Positions 30,874-41,701 of a DNA stretch of 64,000 bases are shown here, piece after piece. The translations under genes and the position numbers were made by a program. The first letter of the stretch is position 1. The number at the start of each line of letters is the position of its first letter. A model generated the notes under the pieces. The model ran no database searches, was not told the origin of the DNA, and was given only the letters and a program-made list of their open reading frames with translations. The stretch covers positions 32,274 through 96,273 of the forward strand of contig CACHRI010000004.1 of assembly GCA_902582155.1 (NCBI GenBank). Reading direction: 5' to 3'. Origin of the DNA: an uncultured Pelagibacteraceae bacterium. Lineage in GTDB: Bacteria > Pseudomonadota > Alphaproteobacteria > Pelagibacterales > Pelagibacteraceae.

Positions 30874-30891
30874 GTAAAACCATAATTTAAA

Positions 30892-31398
30892 ATGAAACAA
30901 AAGAATAGTTATAATTATCAAGATTTAATTGATTGTGGAAATGGTATTCTTTTTGGAGAAGGAAATGCAAAACTACCACTACCTCCAATGCTAATGTTTG
31001 ACAGAATTACTAAAATTGAAAATAATACTGGATCTTTCAAACGAGGTTATTTAGAAGCGGAATTAGACATTAAAGATGATTTGTGGTTTTTTAAATGTCA
31101 TTTTCAAAATGACCCGGTAATGCCTGGGTGTCTTGGACTAGATGCTATGTGGCAATTGGTTGGTTTTTATCTTGGTTGGACTGGAGAACCTGGAAAAGGA
31201 AGGGCTTTAGGAGTAAGCACTGTTAAGTTTACTGGCGAAGTACTAAAAAAGATTAAAAAAGCAACATATAAAATCAATGTAAAAAGAATTTTAAAAAAAG
31301 AGGGTGCTGTAGTAGGATTAGCGAATGGCACACTAGATGCTGATGGTAAAATAATTTATGTGGCAGAAAATTTGAAAGTAGGATTATTTAAATCATGA
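30892..31398 (+). CDS. fabA: 3-hydroxydecanoyl-ACP dehydratase/isomerase
   Basis: Introduces the cis double bond at the C10 stage of unsaturated fatty acid synthesis. 168 residues; the catalytic His70 and Asp84 are in [24 protein letters not shown], at the same numbers as in E. coli FabA. Residues [11 protein letters not shown] and [12 protein letters not shown] are family blocks. First gene of fabA-fabB-fabI (4-base overlap with fabB), divergent from irr. This anaerobic unsaturation route is the usual one in Alphaproteobacteria. Confidence 0.97.
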   Translation: MKQKNSYNYQDLIDCGNGILFGEGNAKLPLPPMLMFDRITKIENNTGSFKRGYLEAELDIKDDLWFFKCHFQNDPVMPGCLGLDAMWQLVGFYLGWTGEPGKGRALGVSTVKFTGEVLKKIKKATYKINVKRILKKEGAVVGLANGTLDADGKIIYVAENLKVGLFKS

Positions 31399-32606
31399 GA
31401 AGAGTGGTGATTACAGGTCTTGGAATAGTATCTTGTCTTGGGAACAATCAAGAAGAAGTTTACAAATCTTTGTTAAATTCAAAATCAGGCATTTCATTTG
31501 CTGAAGAGTACAAAGAACATAATCTCAAAAGTCACGTACATGGAAAACCAAATATAAAACTTTCAGATTTTGTAGACAGAAAAACAATAAGATTTATGGG
31601 ATCTGGTTCAGCATATAATTATATTGCTATGAAAGAAGCAATTTCTGACTCAGGTCTGGAAGAAAATGAAGTAAGCAACTTTAAAACTGGAATTATTATG
31701 GGCTCTGGCGGACCATCAATAGAAAATGTAATTCTAGCCGCAGATAAAACAAGAGCTAAAACACCAAAATTGATGGGACCATTCATTGTTCCAAGAACTA
31801 TGGGTAGTACAGCTTCAGCAACACTTGCTGTGCCTTTTAAAATTAAAGGTACAAATTATACCATGAGTTCTGCATGTGCAACTAGTGGTCACTGTATCGG
31901 AAATGCGATGGAATTAATTCAAATTGGTAAACAAGATATTATTTTTGCTGGTGGAAGTGAGGAAGTCCATTGGGCAATGACCGCTATGTTTGATGCGATG
32001 ACTGCATTGTCCTCAAAATACAATGATAAACCTGAAACTGCTTCTAGAGCTTATGATAAAACAAGAGATGGATTTGTTATTGCTGGTGGAGCTGGGGTAT
32101 TAGTAATGGAAGAGTATGAGCATGCAAAAGCCAGAGGAGCAAAAATTTATGCTGAGCTAACGGGCTATGGTGCAACGTCTGATGGTTATGACATGGTAGC
32201 ACCATCTGGTGAAGGTGCTGTAAGGTGTATGCAAATGGCTATGGCCACTTCTAAAAACAAAATTGATTATATTAACACTCATGGAACATCTACTCCTGTG
32301 GGAGACATTACAGAATTAAATGCTGTTCAAAAAACTTTTGGAGAAAGAATTCCCAAAATTAGTTCAACCAAATCTTTGTCGGGACACCCGCTAGGAGCTG
32401 CATCAGTGCACGAGGCAATTTATTGTTTAATTATGATGAAAAATAATTTTATTACTGGTTCCGCAAATATAAATGAAATCGATGAAGAGGCCAAAAAGTT
32501 TCCTATAATAACAAAAACTGAAAAAGATGCATCTCTTAATACAGTAATGTCTAATAGTTTTGGGTTTGGTGGAACAAACGCTGCCTTAATTTTTGAGAAA
32601 GTATAA
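31395..32606 (+). CDS. fabB: 3-oxoacyl-ACP synthase I
   Basis: Condensing enzyme required to elongate the cis-unsaturated product of FabA. 403 residues; catalytic Cys161 ([14 protein letters not shown]), and the two histidines in [12 protein letters not shown] and [13 protein letters not shown] complete the triad; [13 protein letters not shown] ends the protein. The thiolase fold is complete. Starts inside the fabA stop codon region (ATGA), showing translational coupling. Confidence 0.96.
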   Translation: MRRVVITGLGIVSCLGNNQEEVYKSLLNSKSGISFAEEYKEHNLKSHVHGKPNIKLSDFVDRKTIRFMGSGSAYNYIAMKEAISDSGLEENEVSNFKTGIIMGSGGPSIENVILAADKTRAKTPKLMGPFIVPRTMGSTASATLAVPFKIKGTNYTMSSACATSGHCIGNAMELIQIGKQDIIFAGGSEEVHWAMTAMFDAMTALSSKYNDKPETASRAYDKTRDGFVIAGGAGVLVMEEYEHAKARGAKIYAELTGYGATSDGYDMVAPSGEGAVRCMQMAMATSKNKIDYINTHGTSTPVGDITELNAVQKTFGERIPKISSTKSLSGHPLGAASVHEAIYCLIMMKNNFITGSANINEIDEEAKKFPIITKTEKDASLNTVMSNSFGFGGTNAALIFEKV

Positions 32607-32609
32607 TTT

Positions 32610-33395
32610 ATGAGTTTAATGAAAGGAAAAAAAGGATTGATTATGGGTGTTGCAAATGAGAGATCAATTGCATGGGGTATTTCCCAAAAACTTGCAGAGG
32701 CTGGCGCTGAACTAGCTTTTACATATTTGGGTGATGCCCTAAAAAAAAGGGTTATACCTTTAGCTGAAAAACTAAATTCAAAAGTTACTTTTAGTTGTGA
32801 TGTTGAAAAAAAAGATGAAGTTATTAAGTTGTTTGAAGATATAAAATCAAAATGGGGTAATATTGATTTTGTTGTGCATGCAGTAGCCTTTTCAGATAAA
32901 TCAGAGTTATCAGGTGAATATTTAGATACAACAAGAGAAAACTTTCAAAGAAGTATGTTAATTTCATGCTTCTCTTTTACGGAAGTATCCAAGGAAGCCT
33001 CTAAGATAATGAAAAAAGGAGGAAGTTTATTAACACTTACTTATGAGTCTACTAAAGCAATTCCAAATTACAATGTAATGGGAGTTTGTAAATCTGCTTT
33101 AGAAGCAAGTGTAAAATATTTAGCAAGAGATCTTGGGCACAAAAATATTAGAGTAAACGCTATAAGTGCTGGACCGATTAAAACTTTAGCAGCTTCTGCA
33201 ATAGGAGACGCAAAATTTTTATACAAATGGAATGAAGATCATTCCTTTCTTAAAAGAAATGTTGATATTCACGATGTAGGAAATTCAGCACTTTACTTAC
33301 TAAGTAATCTGGCAAGTGGTGTTACAGGCGAAATACACTATGTTGATGCAGGTTATAATAAAGTTGGAATGCCTGATCCGAAAAACATAACCTAA
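32610..33395 (+). CDS. fabI: Enoyl-ACP reductase (NADH)
   Basis: Last reduction step of each fatty-acid elongation cycle. 261 residues, short-chain dehydrogenase fold with the FabI-type nucleotide loop GVANERSIAWGIS. The active-site pair is Tyr-x6-Lys in IPNYNVMGVCKSALE, and the substrate loop is ISAGPIKTLAASAIG. It is the target of triclosan-type inhibitors in relatives. Third gene of the fabABI operon; a 72-base gap follows. Confidence 0.96.
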   Translation: MSLMKGKKGLIMGVANERSIAWGISQKLAEAGAELAFTYLGDALKKRVIPLAEKLNSKVTFSCDVEKKDEVIKLFEDIKSKWGNIDFVVHAVAFSDKSELSGEYLDTTRENFQRSMLISCFSFTEVSKEASKIMKKGGSLLTLTYESTKAIPNYNVMGVCKSALEASVKYLARDLGHKNIRVNAISAGPIKTLAASAIGDAKFLYKWNEDHSFLKRNVDIHDVGNSALYLLSNLASGVTGEIHYVDAGYNKVGMPDPKNIT

Positions 33396-33467
33396 CTTGC
33401 GATAATTACATTTCTAAATTGCACAAATAGATAATACTAAATTATGAAAAGAGTTTAAAATTATAAA

Positions 33468-33983
33468 ATGAAAAACTTAAATAAAAAAGTTAAAGAAAAA
33501 TTTGACAATTTTTTTGATTGGATAAAAGGTGCAGAATTAATAGAGCTTGAATCATGTAATCCTAGCGAAGATCCTATTAGACCTGAACTCGATAATAATT
33601 TTAGAACTAGTTATGGACGCAAAATATATGGTGTAAAATTTAAAAAAGAAATATGCGCAATAATGTGTTTTGGGTTTACAAATGAAATTCCAAAATCAGT
33701 GGAAGAGCTAGATTTAATGACAAAAGATGCACATTTGCAAAGTATCAGAAGAGATCAAAAAGTTGGTAAAATAGCAATAGCATATACAGTTTGGTCAAAA
33801 AAGAGGGGAGGAGGAAAATTAATTGTAAAAGAAGTATTTAAAAAAATAAAAAAATCTAACCATTTAAATAGGTTAGTTACACTTTCTCCGCTAACTGATA
33901 TGGCAAGAAACTTTCACTTAAGAAACGGTGCAATAGAACTTCAAGTTAATAAGGAAACTCAAAATTTTGAGTACAAAATTTAA
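33468..33983 (+). CDS. Putative GNAT-fold acyltransferase, function unknown
   Basis: 171 residues, no signal peptide or TM. The central and C-terminal parts look like a GNAT acetyltransferase: IAIAYTVWSKKRGGGKLIVKEVF contains an R/K-x-G-G-G-K loop like the acetyl-CoA phosphate-binding turn, followed by LVTLSPLTDMARNFHLRNGA. The substrate is not recognisable. It lies alone between fabI and the convergent pnp (5-base gap), with a possible -10 (TATAAA) at its upstream edge. Confidence 0.6.
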   Translation: MKNLNKKVKEKFDNFFDWIKGAELIELESCNPSEDPIRPELDNNFRTSYGRKIYGVKFKKEICAIMCFGFTNEIPKSVEELDLMTKDAHLQSIRRDQKVGKIAIAYTVWSKKRGGGKLIVKEVFKKIKKSNHLNRLVTLSPLTDMARNFHLRNGAIELQVNKETQNFEYKI

Positions 33984-33988
33984 ACTAT

Positions 33989-36061
33989 TTAAGCAACTGC
34001 TTGCTTGATAGAAAGTTTGACTTTGCCTCGATCAAAACCAACAACTTTTACTGAAACTTCATCTCCTTCTTTAACAACATCTGTAACCTTGGCAACTCTT
34101 TTCCCGGCTAATTCAGAAATATGTACGAGTCCATCTTGCTTTCCAAGAAAATTTACAAATGCACCGAACTCCATTATTTTTACTACTTTGCCTTTATAAA
34201 TTTTGCCTATTTCAGGTTTGGCTATAAGACCTTTAATAATATCTATAGCCTTATTACGAGATTTTTCATCTGGTGCTGCAACTGTTACTTCTCCGGTATC
34301 TTTTACATCAACTTTAGCCCCCGAACTTTCAACTATTTCTCTTATTGTTGCGCCGCCCTTACCAATTACAGTAGCTATATCTTTTTTATCTACTTTAATT
34401 GTTTCCATTTTAGGGGTGTGTTTAGAAAATTCTTTCCTAGATGTCTTTATAGCCTTATTCATCTCTTTCAGTATATGCTCTCTGCCTGCTTTAGCCTGTT
34501 TTAAAGCTTTTTCCATTATATCGAAAGTTATTCCTGTAATTTTAATGTCCATTTGTAATGAAGTAATACCATCTTTAGTACCAGCTACTTTAAAGTCCAT
34601 ATCTCCAAGATGATCTTCGTCTCCTAAAATGTCAGACAATACTGAAAAGCTATCTCCCTCTTTAATCAAGCCCATTGCAATGCCTGCTACAGGTTCTTTA
34701 ATTGGGACTCCAGCATCCATAAGTGATAGTGACGTTCCACATACTGTGGCCATTGATGATGATCCATTAGACTCTGTTATTTCTGAGACCACCCTTAGAG
34801 TATAAGGAAAATTTTCTTTAAGCGGCAATGAAGAATTAATTGCCCTCCAAGCTAATTTTCCATGACCGATTTCCCTTCGACCTGTTCCAATTCTTCCACA
34901 CTCTCCAACAGAAAATGGTGGAAAATTATAATGTAGCATAAAGTTTGATCTTTGCATCCCATCTAAGCTTTCCAATCTTTGTTCGTCATCAGTCATTCCT
35001 AAGGTCGTTACTACGAGAGCTTGGGTTTCACCTCTCGTGAACAAAGCTGATCCATGCGTTCTGGGTAGCACACCTACTTCACACTCAATTTTTCTTACGT
35101 CTTCCAATCCTCTTCCATCTATTCTTTTTTTATCTTTTAAAATAGCAGTTCTTACAATGTCTTTTTCAAGTGACTTAAGTTGCGACATCGCTTGATTCTC
35201 TGTTATATTTTCATCATCCTTGAACATTTCTTTGCATTTTGTATCTATTTCTGAAATGGCTGATGATCTCTTTTTTTTATCAACTTCTTTGAAAGCTTTT
35301 CTTAAATCCGCTTCAAATTCTTTTGTAATTTTTTTCATAAGTTCGGTATTATCTACCTCTTCAATTTCCCACTTTGGTTTACCAGCCTTTTTTGCTAAAC
35401 TTTCGATGGCTTTTATAATAGGTATAAATTTTTCGTGACCAAATTTTACTGCATCTAACATTATTTTTTCCGATAATCCTGATGTTTCAGACTCTACCAT
35501 CAATACAGCATCTTTTGTGCCTGCTACTACTAAATCTAATTCTGAAGTTTTTAATTCCTCTGGTGATGGATTTAACAAATATTTTCCATCTTTATACCCT
35601 ACTCTACTAGCTCCTATAGGACCTTGAAATGGAAGACCTGAGATTGCTAAAGCGGCAGATGAAGCATTAATAGCAAGTATATCTGGTTGATTTTCACCAT
35701 CGTATGAAAGTACAGTTGGAAGAAGTTGTACTTCATTCATAAAGCTAGCAGGAAATAAAGGTCTTATTGGCCTATCTATTAATCTTGAAATTAATGTTTC
35801 AGCCTCTGTCGGTCTAGCTTCCCTTTTAAAATAACCCCCAGGAATTTTTCCAGCAGCATAATATTTTTCTTGGTAATTCACTGATAAAGGGAAATAATCT
35901 TGACCGTCATTAAGTTTTTTTGCTCCAACGGCTGTAGCTATAACCACTGTTTCACCACAAGTTGCAATTATAGATCCATCAGCTTGTCTAGCTACTTTAC
36001 CAGTTTCAAATTTTAATTTTTTTCCGTTAATTTCTATTTCTTCTTTATTTATTTTAAACAT
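33989..36061 (-). CDS. pnp: Polyribonucleotide nucleotidyltransferase (PNPase)
   Basis: Phosphorolytic 3'-5' exoribonuclease, degradosome component. 690 residues: two RNase PH domains ([58 protein letters not shown]), a KH domain ([18 protein letters not shown]) and a C-terminal S1 domain ([26 protein letters not shown]). It directly follows rpsO, sharing one base; rpsO-pnp coupling is near-universal. In E. coli pnp mRNA is autoregulated through its leader; here no leader separates it. Confidence 0.98.
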   Translation of the reverse strand: MFKINKEEIEINGKKLKFETGKVARQADGSIIATCGETVVIATAVGAKKLNDGQDYFPLSVNYQEKYYAAGKIPGGYFKREARPTEAETLISRLIDRPIRPLFPASFMNEVQLLPTVLSYDGENQPDILAINASSAALAISGLPFQGPIGASRVGYKDGKYLLNPSPEELKTSELDLVVAGTKDAVLMVESETSGLSEKIMLDAVKFGHEKFIPIIKAIESLAKKAGKPKWEIEEVDNTELMKKITKEFEADLRKAFKEVDKKKRSSAISEIDTKCKEMFKDDENITENQAMSQLKSLEKDIVRTAILKDKKRIDGRGLEDVRKIECEVGVLPRTHGSALFTRGETQALVVTTLGMTDDEQRLESLDGMQRSNFMLHYNFPPFSVGECGRIGTGRREIGHGKLAWRAINSSLPLKENFPYTLRVVSEITESNGSSSMATVCGTSLSLMDAGVPIKEPVAGIAMGLIKEGDSFSVLSDILGDEDHLGDMDFKVAGTKDGITSLQMDIKITGITFDIMEKALKQAKAGREHILKEMNKAIKTSRKEFSKHTPKMETIKVDKKDIATVIGKGGATIREIVESSGAKVDVKDTGEVTVAAPDEKSRNKAIDIIKGLIAKPEIGKIYKGKVVKIMEFGAFVNFLGKQDGLVHISELAGKRVAKVTDVVKEGDEVSVKVVGFDRGKVKLSIKQAVA

Positions 36062-36321
36062 TATTTTCTTAAGTTAAGTTGTTTTATTATTTTTTCATAT
36101 GATTTGGGATTATTTTTTTTTAAGTAACTCAATAGTTTCTTTCTTTTATTGACTGACTTTGATAAGCCCGTCGTTGAATGTTTATCTTTTTTAAATTTCT
36201 TAAAATGGATTGCCAGTTTCTCAATTTTGCTACTTAGCAGTCCTATTTGTACCTCGGCTGAACCAACATCATTTTTATTGATTGCTAAAGAGTTAATTAT
36301 ATCTTTTTTTTTCTGTTTCAT
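36061..36321 (-). CDS. rpsO: 30S ribosomal protein S15
   Basis: Primary 16S rRNA-binding protein, 86 residues (family usually 89). [36 protein letters not shown] (quoted in parts) and [11 protein letters not shown] are the S15 core. Only one in-frame Met is available, and it lies 29 bases inside rbfA, an unusual overlap. truB normally separates rbfA and rpsO in Alphaproteobacteria. Confidence 0.95.
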   Translation of the reverse strand: MKQKKKDIINSLAINKNDVGSAEVQIGLLSSKIEKLAIHFKKFKKDKHSTTGLSKSVNKRKKLLSYLKKNNPKSYEKIIKQLNLRK

Positions 36322-36694
36322 TTTTCTTATTCTCTTTTATTATTTTTTCTATTTTTTCCGCATATTCAAAAGAATTATCTTCTATGAAGTTTAGCTTAGG
36401 AAGAAATTTTAATGATATCTTCTTTGACAGAGCTTTCCTAACAATATGTGCGTTATCAGTCAAAACTCCTACTATTTCTTTCATATCTATTCCGCCAAGA
36501 GGTATCACATAAACTCTTGCAGTTTTCAAGTCTGGTGTCATTCTTACTTCGGTAACCGTGATAAGTCTAGAATTAAAAGACGAAATTTTAGTCTCGTTCT
36601 TGATAAATAGCTCTCCTAGGCTCTGCTTAACCAGTTCACCGACTCTCAGCTGTCTTTGGGTGTAACCTTTGTTGGATAAATCATTATTAATCAT
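36293..36694 (-). CDS. rbfA: Ribosome-binding factor A
   Basis: Late 30S maturation and cold-adaptation factor, 133 residues, KH-like fold. RQLRVGELVKQSLGELF, VTEVRMTPDLKTARVYVIPLG and IVRKALSKKISLKFLPKLNFIEDNS are family blocks, the last with the AxG-related kink region. Its start overlaps infB by 4 bases. The lysine-rich tail [14 protein letters not shown] is encoded in the stretch overlapping rpsO. Confidence 0.93.
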   Translation of the reverse strand: MINNDLSNKGYTQRQLRVGELVKQSLGELFIKNETKISSFNSRLITVTEVRMTPDLKTARVYVIPLGGIDMKEIVGVLTDNAHIVRKALSKKISLKFLPKLNFIEDNSFEYAEKIEKIIKENKKNETEKKRYN

Positions 36695-38886
36695 ATAGTT
36701 CTCTCAATTTTTTTTATCTGATAAGCTTCTATAATATCTTTTTCTTTAAAGTCTATAAAATCCTTCAAGCTAATTCCGCATTCTAAACCATTTTTAACTT
36801 CTTTGACGGCATTTTTTTCTCTAAAAATACTTGATATCTCACCATCATAAACGACAGCGCCATCTCTTACTATTCGTGCTTTAGACTTGCTCAATATTTC
36901 TCCTTCAATCACTTTAGAGCCAGCAATTTTGCCAAATTTTGAAACTTTAAATATTTTTTGTACCTCAGCCGATCCAAGAGATATTTCTGTTGTGTCCGGC
37001 TCTAAAAGACCAGAAAGTTTTTTCTCAATAAATTCTATAGCCTCGTAAATAATGTTATAAAATTTAATTTCAACTTTTTGCTCGTCAGATAGTTTTTTTG
37101 CCTCTCTATTCGCCTTAATGTTAAACCCAATTAGAATAGCGCTAGATGCTTTGGCAAGCGATACATCTGTCTCATTTATCATTCCTATATCAGACAAAAT
37201 AATTTTTGGTTTTACTTCTGGGTGTGATATTTTTTCTATTGCCATTTTGAGAGCTTCGCTTGAGCCGTGCACATCAGATTTTAAAATTATGTTTAATTCA
37301 TCTTTTTTTTCTTCGTTATCAAAAATTGTTGATTTTTCATTTAAATTTATTTTTTTACTTGATGAACTGTCTCTTTTAAACTCTGATATTTCTCTAGCGC
37401 TGTTTTCATTATCTGTTACAGTAAACTCAGCGCCCGAAAATGCAGTTCCATTCATTCCTAGTATTTCTACAGGCATTGAAGGAAAAGCTTCATCTATAAA
37501 TTTACCTTCATGATTTATCATTGCTCTAATCTTTCCCCAAGTCTTGCCACAAACAAAATGGTCTCCTTTTTTTAAAACACCGTTTGAGATTAATACTGTT
37601 GATACTGGGCCTTTTCCTTTATCAATCTTGGACTCTATCACTACTCCTGTAGCTTTATCTGAAATTGATGCTTTAAGATCTAATATTTCAGATTGAAGTA
37701 AAATAGTTTCTTTTAGTTTATCTAGATTAGTTTTTTTTGTTGCAGATACTTCAACAAATAATGTATCACCACTGAGTTCTTCGGCTACAAGCTCATATCT
37801 CATTAAGTCATTTTTTATTTTAGTTATATTTTTATTTGGAAGATCAGATTTATTTATAGCAACAATTATTGGGACTTTAGCTGCTTTAGCATGATTGATG
37901 GCTTCAACCGTTTGGGGTTTAATCCCATCATCTGCTGCTACTACTAAAACCACTATATCAGTAACTTTAGATCCCCTTGCTCTCATTTCAGTAAAAGCGG
38001 CATGTCCAGGCGTATCAATAAATGTAATTAGTTGATTATTCTCAGCTTTAACTTGATACGCACCTATGTGTTGAGTTATCCCTCCAAACTCGTTTGAAAC
38101 TACATTTGATTTCCTAAGTGCGTCTAATAATGAAGTTTTTCCGTGATCAACATGTCCCATTATGGTTACTATTGGCGGCCTTTTTTTTATTTGACCACTC
38201 ATAGATTTTTTTTTACTTACTTCATTTGCAGGAAAGCTTTCTAGGATTGGTTTATGTCCAAATTCTTTTACGATATATTCTGCTGTATCCTTATCAATAG
38301 TGTGATTAATAGTGGCTATCACCTTCATATTAAATAAAAATTTAATTATATCATTGGACTTTTCTGCCATTCGGTTTGATAACTCTTGAATTGTTATTTG
38401 TTCAGGAATATTTACTTCTCTAATAACTTTCTTGTATTCCTTCTTCTCATCTAATTCTGGATTATTCTTTTTTTCTTTCATTCTAGCTCTTTTGACTGAG
38501 GCTAAACTTCTCTGTTTTATTTCAATTTCTTCAACATTGAGAGCTCTCGATACGGTTAATTTAAAATCTCTTTTATCAATAGGTGTTTTAAGCTTTAATT
38601 TGCTCTTTCCAGTAGGCTTATCATCTTTCTTAATGAAAGCTTTAGTCGCTTGTTGTTCTACAAATTTTCTAGTAAATTTTTTATTTCTTGTTTCTTGATT
38701 TTTAAAACTTTGATCTTTAAGGGCTGGTGATTTAAAGTTTTTAATTCCCTTAAAAGTGTTTTTTTTATTTTTAGAGATTGAATATGATTTTTTGTTTTCT
38801 TTATTATTAAAAGAACTCGTGTCTATTTTCTTTTTAAAATTAGACCCTATTGTTAAAGTTTTTTTCTTCCCTTTTTCCTTATCCAT
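36691..38886 (-). CDS. infB: Translation initiation factor IF-2
   Basis: GTPase that delivers initiator tRNA, 731 residues with a shortened lysine-rich N-terminal region (about 1-160), then the IF2 N-domain, the G domain ([40 protein letters not shown]), and C-terminal domains II-IV. Ends at [17 protein letters not shown]. It follows nusA by 3 bases; the small RNA-binding gene ylxR found between them in many relatives is missing. Confidence 0.97.
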   Translation of the reverse strand: MDKEKGKKKTLTIGSNFKKKIDTSSFNNKENKKSYSISKNKKNTFKGIKNFKSPALKDQSFKNQETRNKKFTRKFVEQQATKAFIKKDDKPTGKSKLKLKTPIDKRDFKLTVSRALNVEEIEIKQRSLASVKRARMKEKKNNPELDEKKEYKKVIREVNIPEQITIQELSNRMAEKSNDIIKFLFNMKVIATINHTIDKDTAEYIVKEFGHKPILESFPANEVSKKKSMSGQIKKRPPIVTIMGHVDHGKTSLLDALRKSNVVSNEFGGITQHIGAYQVKAENNQLITFIDTPGHAAFTEMRARGSKVTDIVVLVVAADDGIKPQTVEAINHAKAAKVPIIVAINKSDLPNKNITKIKNDLMRYELVAEELSGDTLFVEVSATKKTNLDKLKETILLQSEILDLKASISDKATGVVIESKIDKGKGPVSTVLISNGVLKKGDHFVCGKTWGKIRAMINHEGKFIDEAFPSMPVEILGMNGTAFSGAEFTVTDNENSAREISEFKRDSSSSKKINLNEKSTIFDNEEKKDELNIILKSDVHGSSEALKMAIEKISHPEVKPKIILSDIGMINETDVSLAKASSAILIGFNIKANREAKKLSDEQKVEIKFYNIIYEAIEFIEKKLSGLLEPDTTEISLGSAEVQKIFKVSKFGKIAGSKVIEGEILSKSKARIVRDGAVVYDGEISSIFREKNAVKEVKNGLECGISLKDFIDFKEKDIIEAYQIKKIERTI

Positions 38887-38889
38887 AAT

Positions 38890-40443
38890 TTATTTATAAA
38901 CAATATTTCTCGCTGCCATTATTAACTGATCTGCTTCATCTCTATTTAAAGAAAACTCTTCTAGATATCCTTGTATTCTAATTTTTTTTCCTTTAATTTC
39001 ATCATATCCACCAACTAATTCATCAGTTGATAGGTCTGCAAAATCTGACAATTTTTTAATATTTTTTTGTCCTAAAATTACTAACATCCCCTGTGTCATA
39101 CCCTTTAAATTAATTAACTGTTCTTCAACACCAAGTTCTTTTAGTTTTCTGCTAACTTCCTCTTTTACTTTGACTAAGCTCTCTTCTGATCTTTTTATTA
39201 ATTCTTTTGCAGTATCTTCATCAATAGCTTCTATTTTAGAAATATCCTCAACTTTTGATTGTGAAATTTCTTCTATACTTTGAAAACCCTCTGAAACTAA
39301 TAACTGACCTAAAGTTTCATCCACTTCAAGATTCTTTATCAAAGAGTCTGTTTTGTCTTTAAAATCTGCCTGACGTCTCTCAGAGTCTTCTTTATCCGTT
39401 AAGATATCAATTTCAAAATTTGTTAATTTTGAAGCTAATCTTACATTTTGTCCTCTTCTACCGATAGCTTTACTCAAATTTTCTTCACTCAGTATAACAT
39501 CAATTTTTTTGTTGGATTGGTCTATTAATACTTTTTGAATTTCGGCTGGAGACAACGACTCAGATATTAAAGTTGGCAAATCTTCTGTCCATTTAATAAT
39601 ATCAATTTTTTCACCGTGAAGTTCATTTACAATAGTTTGTACTCTACTTCCTCGCATTCCAACACATGCCCCAACTGGATCAATAGATGTATCTTTTGAA
39701 TAAACACAAATTTTTGCTCTGCTACCTGGATCTCTAGCTACTGATTTAATTTCGATTACTCCTTCATAAATTTCAGGAACTTCTTGAAAAAATAGTTTAG
39801 CTAAAAATTGAGGATGCGCTCTTGATAGGAATATCTGATGTCCTTTTAATTCTTTTTTTACCTCATAACAATATGCTTTTACGCGATCTCCTGTCTTTAG
39901 GATTTCTCTTGGAATTAATTCATCTTTTTTAATAACTCCTTCAGCTTTTCCAAGGTCCATAATAACATTGCCATATTCTAGTCTTTTAATAATACCGCTT
40001 AATATTAGGCCTTGTTTGTTAATAAAATCTTCATATTGTCTATTTTTTTCAGCTTCTCTTACCTTGGAATTAATTACTTGCTTTGCACTTTGAGCCGCTA
40101 TCCTTCCAAAATCAATTTGGGGAAGATCTTCATAAATTTTATCACCAACTTTCAATGCTTCTTCACTATCCTTTTTGATTGAATTAGCATCGGCAACCAA
40201 TATTTCTTTACTGGGATCTTCAACCATTTCTACGACTTCTAAAACTTTTTGAATACTTATGTTTCCAGATTCTCTGTCAATTTTTACTAAAATCTCATTA
40301 TTATAACCAAATTTTGTTAATGCTGCTTTTTGTATTGCACTTTCCATTGAACCTATTACGATATCTTTATCGATAGATTTTTCATTTGCAACCGCATCTA
40401 CAATTCTAAGCAATTCTAATTTATCAAGACCTCTATTAAGCAT
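38890..40443 (-). CDS. nusA: Transcription termination/antitermination factor NusA
   Basis: 517 residues: N-terminal RNA-polymerase-binding domain, S1 domain (GIIKRLEYGNVIMDLGKAEGVI), two KH domains (GACVGMRGSRVQTIVNELHGEKIDI and AIGRRGQNVRLASKLT), and C-terminal acidic helix-hairpin-helix repeats. The ORF track begins 12 codons upstream within an inverted repeat; I start at MLNRGLDKLELL, which has a good AGGAG site 8 bases before. An intrinsic terminator immediately precedes that site. rimP, normally directly upstream, is absent. Confidence 0.96.
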   Translation of the reverse strand: MLNRGLDKLELLRIVDAVANEKSIDKDIVIGSMESAIQKAALTKFGYNNEILVKIDRESGNISIQKVLEVVEMVEDPSKEILVADANSIKKDSEEALKVGDKIYEDLPQIDFGRIAAQSAKQVINSKVREAEKNRQYEDFINKQGLILSGIIKRLEYGNVIMDLGKAEGVIKKDELIPREILKTGDRVKAYCYEVKKELKGHQIFLSRAHPQFLAKLFFQEVPEIYEGVIEIKSVARDPGSRAKICVYSKDTSIDPVGACVGMRGSRVQTIVNELHGEKIDIIKWTEDLPTLISESLSPAEIQKVLIDQSNKKIDVILSEENLSKAIGRRGQNVRLASKLTNFEIDILTDKEDSERRQADFKDKTDSLIKNLEVDETLGQLLVSEGFQSIEEISQSKVEDISKIEAIDEDTAKELIKRSEESLVKVKEEVSRKLKELGVEEQLINLKGMTQGMLVILGQKNIKKLSDFADLSTDELVGGYDEIKGKKIRIQGYLEEFSLNRDEADQLIMAARNIVYK

Positions 40444-40455
40444 TTTATTACTCCT

Positions 40456-40482
40456 AAAAAAAAATGGGCAAATGCCCATTTT
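40456..40482 (-). terminator. Intrinsic terminator between metK and nusA (possible nusA attenuator)
   Basis: On the minus strand AAAATGGGCA-TT-TGCCCATTTT forms a 10-bp palindrome (core ATGGGC/GCCCAT, 4-base loop), followed by an uninterrupted run of nine T overlapping its 3' arm. The nusA Shine-Dalgarno AGGAG begins one base after the T-run. It is the clearest GC-rich terminator in the window. Confidence 0.8.
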
Positions 40483-40534
40483 GTAAATTTAATAATTTGC
40501 TTATTATTAAAGAATATTTAAGGCTTTTTCAAGT

Positions 40535-41701
40535 TCACATCTTTTTAAAAATCGACGTTTTATCAGTTTTTTCCCAAGAAAATCCACCCTTATCGGTTGG
40601 TTTTCTGCCAAAGTGTCCATATGCGGATGTGATTTCATAAATCGGCTTATTTAGACTTAACAATTCTCTTATTCCCCTAGGTGATAAATCAAAATTATTT
40701 CTTATAATTTTTTCAACTAAGTGCGTTTTATCTTGATCATTTTCTCCTAATTTTAAATATATAGATAGTGGTTTTGATACACCTATAGCGTAAGATAACT
40801 GAATTAAACATTTGTCTGAAACGCCGGCTGCAACAATATTTTTTGCTAAGTATCTTGCTACATACGCTGCAGATCGATCAACTTTTGTAGGATCTTTTCC
40901 TGAAAAAGCTCCTCCACCATGAGGTGCCGCTCCGCCATAAGTGTCTACAATTATTTTCCTTCCTGTCAATCCTGTGTCTCCGTCAGGTCCTCCGATTATA
41001 AATTGACCAGTTGGGTTTATATAAATTTCTGAAGACTCTAGATCAGTTATTAGTTCTTTAGGAATAGCTTTACTTATGTATGGTAAAATTAAATCTTTTA
41101 CTTTTTCTTGATTTAAATCTTTAGAATGTTGTGTGGAAATTACTACAGAGGTAACTTTAGATGGTTTTCCATTTACATATTGCATAGTGACTTGGCTTTT
41201 TGAGTCAGGTTCAATACCTTTGATAACCCCCGACTTTCTATCATTAGCCATTAATCTTAAGATTTTATGTGAATAAAATATTGGTGCTGGCATTAAATCT
41301 TCTGTCTCTTTACATGCGTAACCAAACATGATCCCTTGATCGCCCGCACCTTCATCTTTATTATCCTTCGAATCAACTCCCATGGCTATGTCTGATGATT
41401 GAGCATGAAGATGTGACTCGATAAGCGTTTGCTCTTTCCATGAAAAACCATCTTGATCGTATCCAATATCTTTAATGCAACTTCTTACTTTTTCAATAAT
41501 CTCATCTTTACTTATTTCGGGTCCGCGAATTTCACCCGCAAGAACAACTTTATTTGTTGTTGTCAATGTTTCGCAAGCTACTCTTGAATATGGGTCTTTG
41601 GAGAGATAACTGTCAACTACCATATCTGATATTCTATCACATACTTTATCTGGGTGTCCCTCAGATACCGACTCGCTTGTAAATAGATAATTTTTTTTCA
41701 T
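40535..41701 (-). CDS. metK: S-adenosylmethionine synthetase
   Basis: Makes SAM from methionine and ATP, 388 residues. [20 protein letters not shown] at the N-terminus, [12 protein letters not shown], the P-loop-like [19 protein letters not shown], and the end [10 protein letters not shown]. Its ATG overlaps the lnt stop by 4 bases, so no SAM riboswitch can lie in a leader of its own. The gene is followed by the terminator described above; trmB and rimP, which usually follow, are absent. Confidence 0.97.
   Translation of the reverse strand: MKKNYLFTSESVSEGHPDKVCDRISDMVVDSYLSKDPYSRVACETLTTTNKVVLAGEIRGPEISKDEIIEKVRSCIKDIGYDQDGFSWKEQTLIESHLHAQSSDIAMGVDSKDNKDEGAGDQGIMFGYACKETEDLMPAPIFYSHKILRLMANDRKSGVIKGIEPDSKSQVTMQYVNGKPSKVTSVVISTQHSKDLNQEKVKDLILPYISKAIPKELITDLESSEIYINPTGQFIIGGPDGDTGLTGRKIIVDTYGGAAPHGGGAFSGKDPTKVDRSAAYVARYLAKNIVAAGVSDKCLIQLSYAIGVSKPLSIYLKLGENDQDKTHLVEKIIRNNFDLSPRGIRELLSLNKPIYEITSAYGHFGRKPTDKGGFSWEKTDKTSIFKKM

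Noticed and set aside
33396-33467. Regulatory RNA in the 72-base gap after fabI
   Set aside because: Only A/T-rich sequence with a possible -10; no hairpin of note.
40444-40479. N-terminal extension of nusA (MGICPFFFRSNK)
   Set aside because: It is the translation of the terminator hairpin and its T-run; the downstream Met has the proper ribosome binding site and family N-terminus.
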